Shown: positions 47,897-51,440 of the stretch, piece by piece
How the letters are laid out: the number at the start of each line of letters is the position of its first letter
Numbering within the stretch: position 1 is the first letter of the stretch
From: CAADGU01 sp964581605
GTDB lineage: Bacteria > Chloroflexota > Anaerolineae > Promineifilales > Promineifilaceae
Length of the DNA: 51,440 nucleotides
Assembly (NCBI GenBank): GCA_964581605.1
Contig: CAZOPF010000035.1
Location: 1-51,440 of the forward strand
Reading direction: 5' to 3'
The notes under the pieces: generated by a model
Seen by the model: only the letters and a program-made list of their open reading frames with translations
The model's database searches: none
What the model was told of the DNA's origin: nothing
Translations under genes and position numbers: made by a program

Positions 47897-49072
47897 CTAC
47901 TCCACCACCCCCACCCCGCGCTTATACAAACTCGCCGCAATAATCAGCCGCTGAATCTCCGACGTGCCTTCCCAAATACGCTCCACACGCAGTTCCCGGA
48001 AATAACGTTCGGCCACGTTTTCGCGCATGTAGCCACGCCCGCCAAAAATTTGCACCGCATGGTCAGCCACCCGGTTCGCCATTTCCGAAGCGTATAATTT
48101 TGCCATCGCTGCTTTAGCATGGACACGCTTGCGGTCTTCGTCTGTCTGCGCTTCATCGGCCGCCTGCGCGGCCGCAAACGTCATCAACCGCGCCGCCCAC
48201 AATTCGGTCAACGAATCAGCCAGTTTTTGCTGGATGAGTTGATAGTCGGCAATGGGCTGGCCGAACTGGATGCGCTGTTGGGCAAAGGCGGTCGCTTCTG
48301 CAATCAACCGCCAGGCCGCGCCACAGCAGCGAGCGGCAATCATCACCCGCTCGTGCAAAAACCACTCTTTGCTGATGGTCAGCCCCGCGCCCACTTCGCC
48401 AAAGCGGTTGGTATCGGGCACACGCACATGATGGAAGGCCAGTTTGGGATGGCCGTCTATGAGGTTGTGGCTGTATTTGGGATGCGCAAGCACTTCGATT
48501 CCGGGCGAGTCCAGTTCCACAAAAAAGAGGGTGTTGCCATCGCCAATGTTTGGGTCTGTCGCACATTGGATAACCACAAAATCGGCCACATCGCCGGAGG
48601 TGACGTGCCACTTTTCGCCGTTGATGCGCCAGTGGTCGCCATCGGGCACGGCCGTCGTCGCCAACATGCTGGCATCAGACCCGGCCCCCGGTTCGGTGAC
48701 GGCGTAGCAGGCATCGCGCCGCCCTTCGGCCGCCGGACGGGTGAAACGTTCGATCTGGTCAGGGTTGGCATGTTTGAGGACAATGGCGGGCGCCCAGACC
48801 AGCCAGCCCAGGCCGTTGGTGGCCTTGCCAATCTCCTCATTGATGACCACCTGGGCTACCCAACTGTAGCCCGTGCCGCCGACGGAAATGGGCAGGCTGC
48901 TGGCGTGGATGGCTAACGGCCGTATCCGTTCCCGCAAGGCCGCCCGCCGTTCGGGGGCCAGGTAGCCGTCCGCCATTTCTACTTCCACTTCTAATGGAAC
49001 AAACTCCTCCTCCACCAACCGGCGCACTTTTTGTTGTAAATCCTTCAATTCTGGTGATAACCTGAACTCCAT
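47897..49072 (-). CDS. Acyl-CoA dehydrogenase
   Basis: This FAD-dependent enzyme forms the alpha-beta double bond of an acyl-CoA. The 391-residue product has the family signatures CYAVTEPGAGSD and the C-terminal RVERIWEGTSEIQRLIIA, whose first Glu (WEGTSE) is the usual catalytic base position. IFGGRGYMRE precedes it. The chain length is unknown. It lies between a GcvT gene and an acyl-CoA synthetase gene on the same strand, consistent with a degradative pathway. AAGGAA precedes the ATG. Confidence 0.93.
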   Translation of the reverse strand: MEFRLSPELKDLQQKVRRLVEEEFVPLEVEVEMADGYLAPERRAALRERIRPLAIHASSLPISVGGTGYSWVAQVVINEEIGKATNGLGWLVWAPAIVLKHANPDQIERFTRPAAEGRRDACYAVTEPGAGSDASMLATTAVPDGDHWRINGEKWHVTSGDVADFVVIQCATDPNIGDGNTLFFVELDSPGIEVLAHPKYSHNLIDGHPKLAFHHVRVPDTNRFGEVGAGLTISKEWFLHERVMIAARCCGAAWRLIAEATAFAQQRIQFGQPIADYQLIQQKLADSLTELWAARLMTFAAAQAADEAQTDEDRKRVHAKAAMAKLYASEMANRVADHAVQIFGGRGYMRENVAERYFRELRVERIWEGTSEIQRLIIAASLYKRGVGVVE

Positions 49073-49089
49073 AGCTAATTCCTTAAATA

Positions 49090-49160
49090 GGACGCGGACA
49101 AACGCGGACGAACACGGATAATATCAGACAAATCCGCGTCATCGGCGTTTATCCGCGTCC
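49090..49160. repeat. Phrase hairpin (GGACGCGGA family)
   Basis: GGACGCGGA (49090-49098) pairs with TCCGCGTCC (49152-49160). The right arm encodes the last residues (RDADKRR) of the acyl-CoA synthetase. Confidence 0.75.
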
Positions 49161-51214
49161 CTTAAAACAATCAACGCATCCACCGCCACTACTCCATCTG
49201 GGCGGACGACGAGCGGGTTGATGTCAATTTCTTGAATCAGGTGGGCGTAATCGGCCGTAAACTGGGCCAGTTTCAATGCAACATCTACGACGGCCGTCAG
49301 GTCTACGGGTGGCTGGTTACGGCCGCCCTGTAACAATGCTGCCCCACGTAGCGAAAGGAGAGCCTGGCGCACGGCCGTAGCCGTCGTCGGCAGCAGCAAT
49401 AACTTCTTATCATCGAGCAGTTCTACCCAAATACCGCCCATACCCACCACCAGCAGCGGCCCAAATTGGGCATCGTTGGCCACACCCAAAATCAATTCCG
49501 CCCCACCGCGCACCATTTCCTGCACCAGCACACGCGGGCCGAGACGGCTGGCCAGGTCCGTGTAAGCAGCCGTCACCTGTTCACCATTCGCCAGATTCAA
49601 ATGAATGCCGTTGACTTCTGTTTTGTGGTGGATGTGGGGCACGGCCGTTTTCAAGACCACCGGATACCCCAGCCGCTCCGCCGCCAGCCACGCCTCCTCC
49701 ACTGTTTCCGCAATGGCCTCGGCCGTCACCGGAATCCCATAGCTGGCTAACAACTGCTTACTGCCATGCTCATCCAGCGAATGGTCAACGGTAAACGGTA
49801 AATGATCAATGGCAAATGCCCCCTCCCCCGCTCCTCCGCCCCCCTGCTCCTCCGCCTCCCTGCTCCTCCGCCCCTCCGCATACCCCAACAAATGCCCCAC
49901 CGCCCGCAGCCCCGTCTCCGTGCCCAGCAGCACGGGAATGCCCGCGCCGCGTAGTTGGGCTAATTGATCTTCACCGGCAGCGGCCGTGACGTTTGCCAGA
50001 AAGGCCAGCGGTTTGGTGAACTGCTGGCGGATGGGCAGGAACATATCCGGGTAGGTGGGTGGCAGGGTGGAGCCGCGCATCAGGTCAACGGAAATGAGGG
50101 TCAGCCCGGTAGCGGGGTCGGCATCCAGCGCCAGGGCACAGCTTTGGTAGATGGTCGTTGTATCATTGCCCGTGCCCCAGGCGTCCAGCGGGTTTTCAAT
50201 GGTCAGGCCCGGTTCCAGGATGTGGGCGACGGCCGTTCTCGTCTCGTCTCCCCATTCGGCAAAATGAACCCCTTCGGCCTCCGCCAGATCAACCAGCAGC
50301 GCCCGTTCGCCGCCGGAATCGTGCATGGCGGAGATGGCATTGGTGGGCGGCCGATACCCGGCGGCAAACAGTTCCAACGTATCCATCATCTCGTCCAACG
50401 AGCGCACCCGGCAGACGCCATAATGGGCAAAAAGGGCCTCATACACCGCATCTGCACCGGCCAGCGCGCCGCTGTGCGCCTGGGCCAGCCGCGCCCCACG
50501 CTGGCTGCGCCCCACTTTCAGAGCCACGATGGGCACATCTTGTACGGCCGCACGCTGCAAAGCGCGGCGAAAACCGTCCGGATCACGCGCCGTTTCCATA
50601 AACAGGGCAATGACTTTGGTGGTCGGGTCATCGAGGGCAAAGTGCATGTAATCGGCCAGGGTCGTCACCATCTCGTTCCCGGCGGAGATGGCGTAGTTGA
50701 AACCGATGCCCCGGCTGTTTTGCACCAGCGATTCCCAGACCGACCCGCTGTGGCTGATGAGGGTGATGTGGCCCATTGGCGTTTCGGCGAGGACGGGATA
50801 ACCGGAAACGGGGAAGCGATGGGCCAGGCTGATCAGCCCCATGCAGTTGGGGCCGCAGATCACCATATTGTGGGCGCGGGCGATGGTGGCAATTTCGGCC
50901 TGGACGCCAAACGCGCTGGCAAAGATGACGGCCGCCGGAATCTCACAGGCGGCGGTTTCTTGCACGGCCGTCAACAATCGTTCATTCGGCACTGCCAGCA
51001 ACGCACAGTCGGGGCGTTCGGGCAGGGCAGCAAGGGAGGGGTAACAGGGACGGCCGTACAACTGCTCATAGCGGGGATTCACCCCATACAGCTGGCCCGC
51101 ATACCCAAAATTCCGCAAATTCACGGCCAACTGCCCACCAAACCGTTCTGGCTGGCTAATCCCCACTATGGCAACAGAGCGGGGGCGAAAGAGGGGGGTG
51201 AGGTTTTGGTTCAT
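49139..51214 (-). CDS. ADP-forming acetate/acyl-CoA synthetase, alpha-beta fusion
   Basis: The 691-residue single-chain enzyme of the ADP-forming acyl-CoA synthetase family has a CoA-binding domain (about 8-140, PRSVAIVGISQPERFGGQLA), succinyl-CoA-ligase-like domains (about 145-430) with the phospho-His motif QAHSGALAGADAV, and a C-terminal ATP-grasp domain (about 480-690, YPVVLKTAVPHIHHKTEVNG). It couples acyl-CoA and ATP interconversion. Between the halves lies a low-complexity stretch (REAEEQGGGGAGEG) encoded by the same R/Y repeat found between genes. ATG 51214 is chosen; the open frame to 51400 is translated repeat. No good ribosome-binding site is visible. Confidence 0.88.
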   Translation of the reverse strand: MNQNLTPLFRPRSVAIVGISQPERFGGQLAVNLRNFGYAGQLYGVNPRYEQLYGRPCYPSLAALPERPDCALLAVPNERLLTAVQETAACEIPAAVIFASAFGVQAEIATIARAHNMVICGPNCMGLISLAHRFPVSGYPVLAETPMGHITLISHSGSVWESLVQNSRGIGFNYAISAGNEMVTTLADYMHFALDDPTTKVIALFMETARDPDGFRRALQRAAVQDVPIVALKVGRSQRGARLAQAHSGALAGADAVYEALFAHYGVCRVRSLDEMMDTLELFAAGYRPPTNAISAMHDSGGERALLVDLAEAEGVHFAEWGDETRTAVAHILEPGLTIENPLDAWGTGNDTTTIYQSCALALDADPATGLTLISVDLMRGSTLPPTYPDMFLPIRQQFTKPLAFLANVTAAAGEDQLAQLRGAGIPVLLGTETGLRAVGHLLGYAEGRRSREAEEQGGGGAGEGAFAIDHLPFTVDHSLDEHGSKQLLASYGIPVTAEAIAETVEEAWLAAERLGYPVVLKTAVPHIHHKTEVNGIHLNLANGEQVTAAYTDLASRLGPRVLVQEMVRGGAELILGVANDAQFGPLLVVGMGGIWVELLDDKKLLLLPTTATAVRQALLSLRGAALLQGGRNQPPVDLTAVVDVALKLAQFTADYAHLIQEIDINPLVVRPDGVVAVDALIVLRDADKRR
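49781..49879. repeat. Intergenic-type repeat inside the acyl-CoA synthetase gene
   Basis: The stretch combines a phrase (GGTCAACGGTAAACGGTAAA and ATGATCAATGGCAAATG) with pyrimidine units CTCCTCCGCC of the R/Y family. It keeps the frame and encodes a linker of about 33 residues between domains. Confidence 0.75.
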
Positions 51215-51224
51215 GGTGTGATTA

Positions 51225-51440
51225 GCAGGGGAGCAGAGGGGCGGGGGGGGAGCAGAGGGGCGGGGGGGGGGAGCAGAGGGGCGGGGGAGCAGAGGGGCGG
51301 GGGGGGGAGCAGAGGGGCGGGGGAGCAGAGGGGCGGGGGAGCAGAGGGGATTTAGACAACCTCTCCACTGCTCCTTCTCTCCACTGCTCCTTCTCTCCAC
51401 TGCTCCTTCTCTCCTCCGCTCCTTCTCTCCTCCGCTCCTT
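51225..51440. repeat. R/Y element at the right edge
   Basis: Repeated purine units (GGGGAGCAGAGGGGCGG) fill 51225-51350. They are followed by 16-bp pyrimidine units (CTCCTTCTCTCCACTG) to the window end. No gene is seen in it. Confidence 0.85.

Noticed and set aside
49964..51355. 463-codon plus-strand frame
   Set aside because: It lies antisense to the acyl-CoA synthetase gene, which has clear domains; the frame is a by-product of GC-rich codon use.
51215..51400. N-terminal extension of the acyl-CoA synthetase rich in SAPPPAPLLPRP
   Set aside because: It is the translation of the R/Y repeat; the conserved protein begins at ATG 51214.

Overview
The window looks like a draft-genome contig from an aerobic member of the Chloroflexota, Anaerolineae-like. 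This is inferred from several traits: secreted proteins with Thr-Pro linkers, a cytochrome-c-fused (caa3) oxidase operon with CtaG and SURF1, a bacterial Elp3, a TgpA-like transglutaminase, GAF/PAS class III nucleotide cyclases, and luciferase-like and F420-reductase-like enzymes. No 16S gene is present, so placement is tentative. Two runs of exactly 100 N (19133-19232 and 44763-44862) are scaffold gaps.

Layout. 1-2059: an AT-richer accessory segment with a 93-bp MITE-like element, a promoter whose spacer is a T/G homopolymer, a receiver-less OmpR/PhoB-type winged-helix protein, four 11-bp iterons, a small exported Cys/Gly-rich protein and a helical TPR-like protein. 2060-6827: a beta-propeller lipoprotein, then on the minus strand def, gatC, an intact vapBC pair and gatA. 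6908-12051: a GAF-PAS cyclase, a transglutaminase and the end of the oxidase operon. 12044-18906: the caa3 oxidase operon, read right to left (unknown membrane protein, ctaC, ctaD, ctaF-like, ctaE, ctaG, SURF1, exported protein). 19233-24796: an ECF sigma factor cut by a gap, a polysaccharide deacetylase, a pteridine-reductase-like SDR, a family 5 substrate-binding lipoprotein and rsmG. 24797-34217: a REC-GAF-PAS-cyclase, recF, a GNAT protein, elp3, a PMT-like glycosyltransferase and an LLM oxidoreductase, with decayed vapBC and hicBA debris between them. 34501-40451: tRNA-Glu with its own promoter and terminator, a RibD-C reductase with an AraC-type regulator, an F420-reductase-like protein, a PPC-repeat lipoprotein and an LCP protein. 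40607-51214: a GMC oxidoreductase, then a minus-strand group of two PYROXD2/CrtI-like paralogues, an S23-type four-helix protein, a GcvT-family protein, an acyl-CoA dehydrogenase and an ADP-forming acyl-CoA synthetase.

Three sequence-scale signals are not explained by the genes. First, the palindromic octamer ACGGCCGT occurs close to 100 times (hand count about 97), mostly inside genes, where about one is expected by chance. Inverted pairs of it form hairpins, one of them a clear terminator. Second, most spacers carry a hairpin whose arms are short tandem 'phrases' (for example GATGCGTGA, TAATTGAG, GCAGAGGA). The same phrase families recur at several loci, and they run into gene ends and once into the middle of an open reading frame. 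Third, the first 2 kb hold a compact regulator, iteron and exported-protein locus that lacks the octamer altogether.
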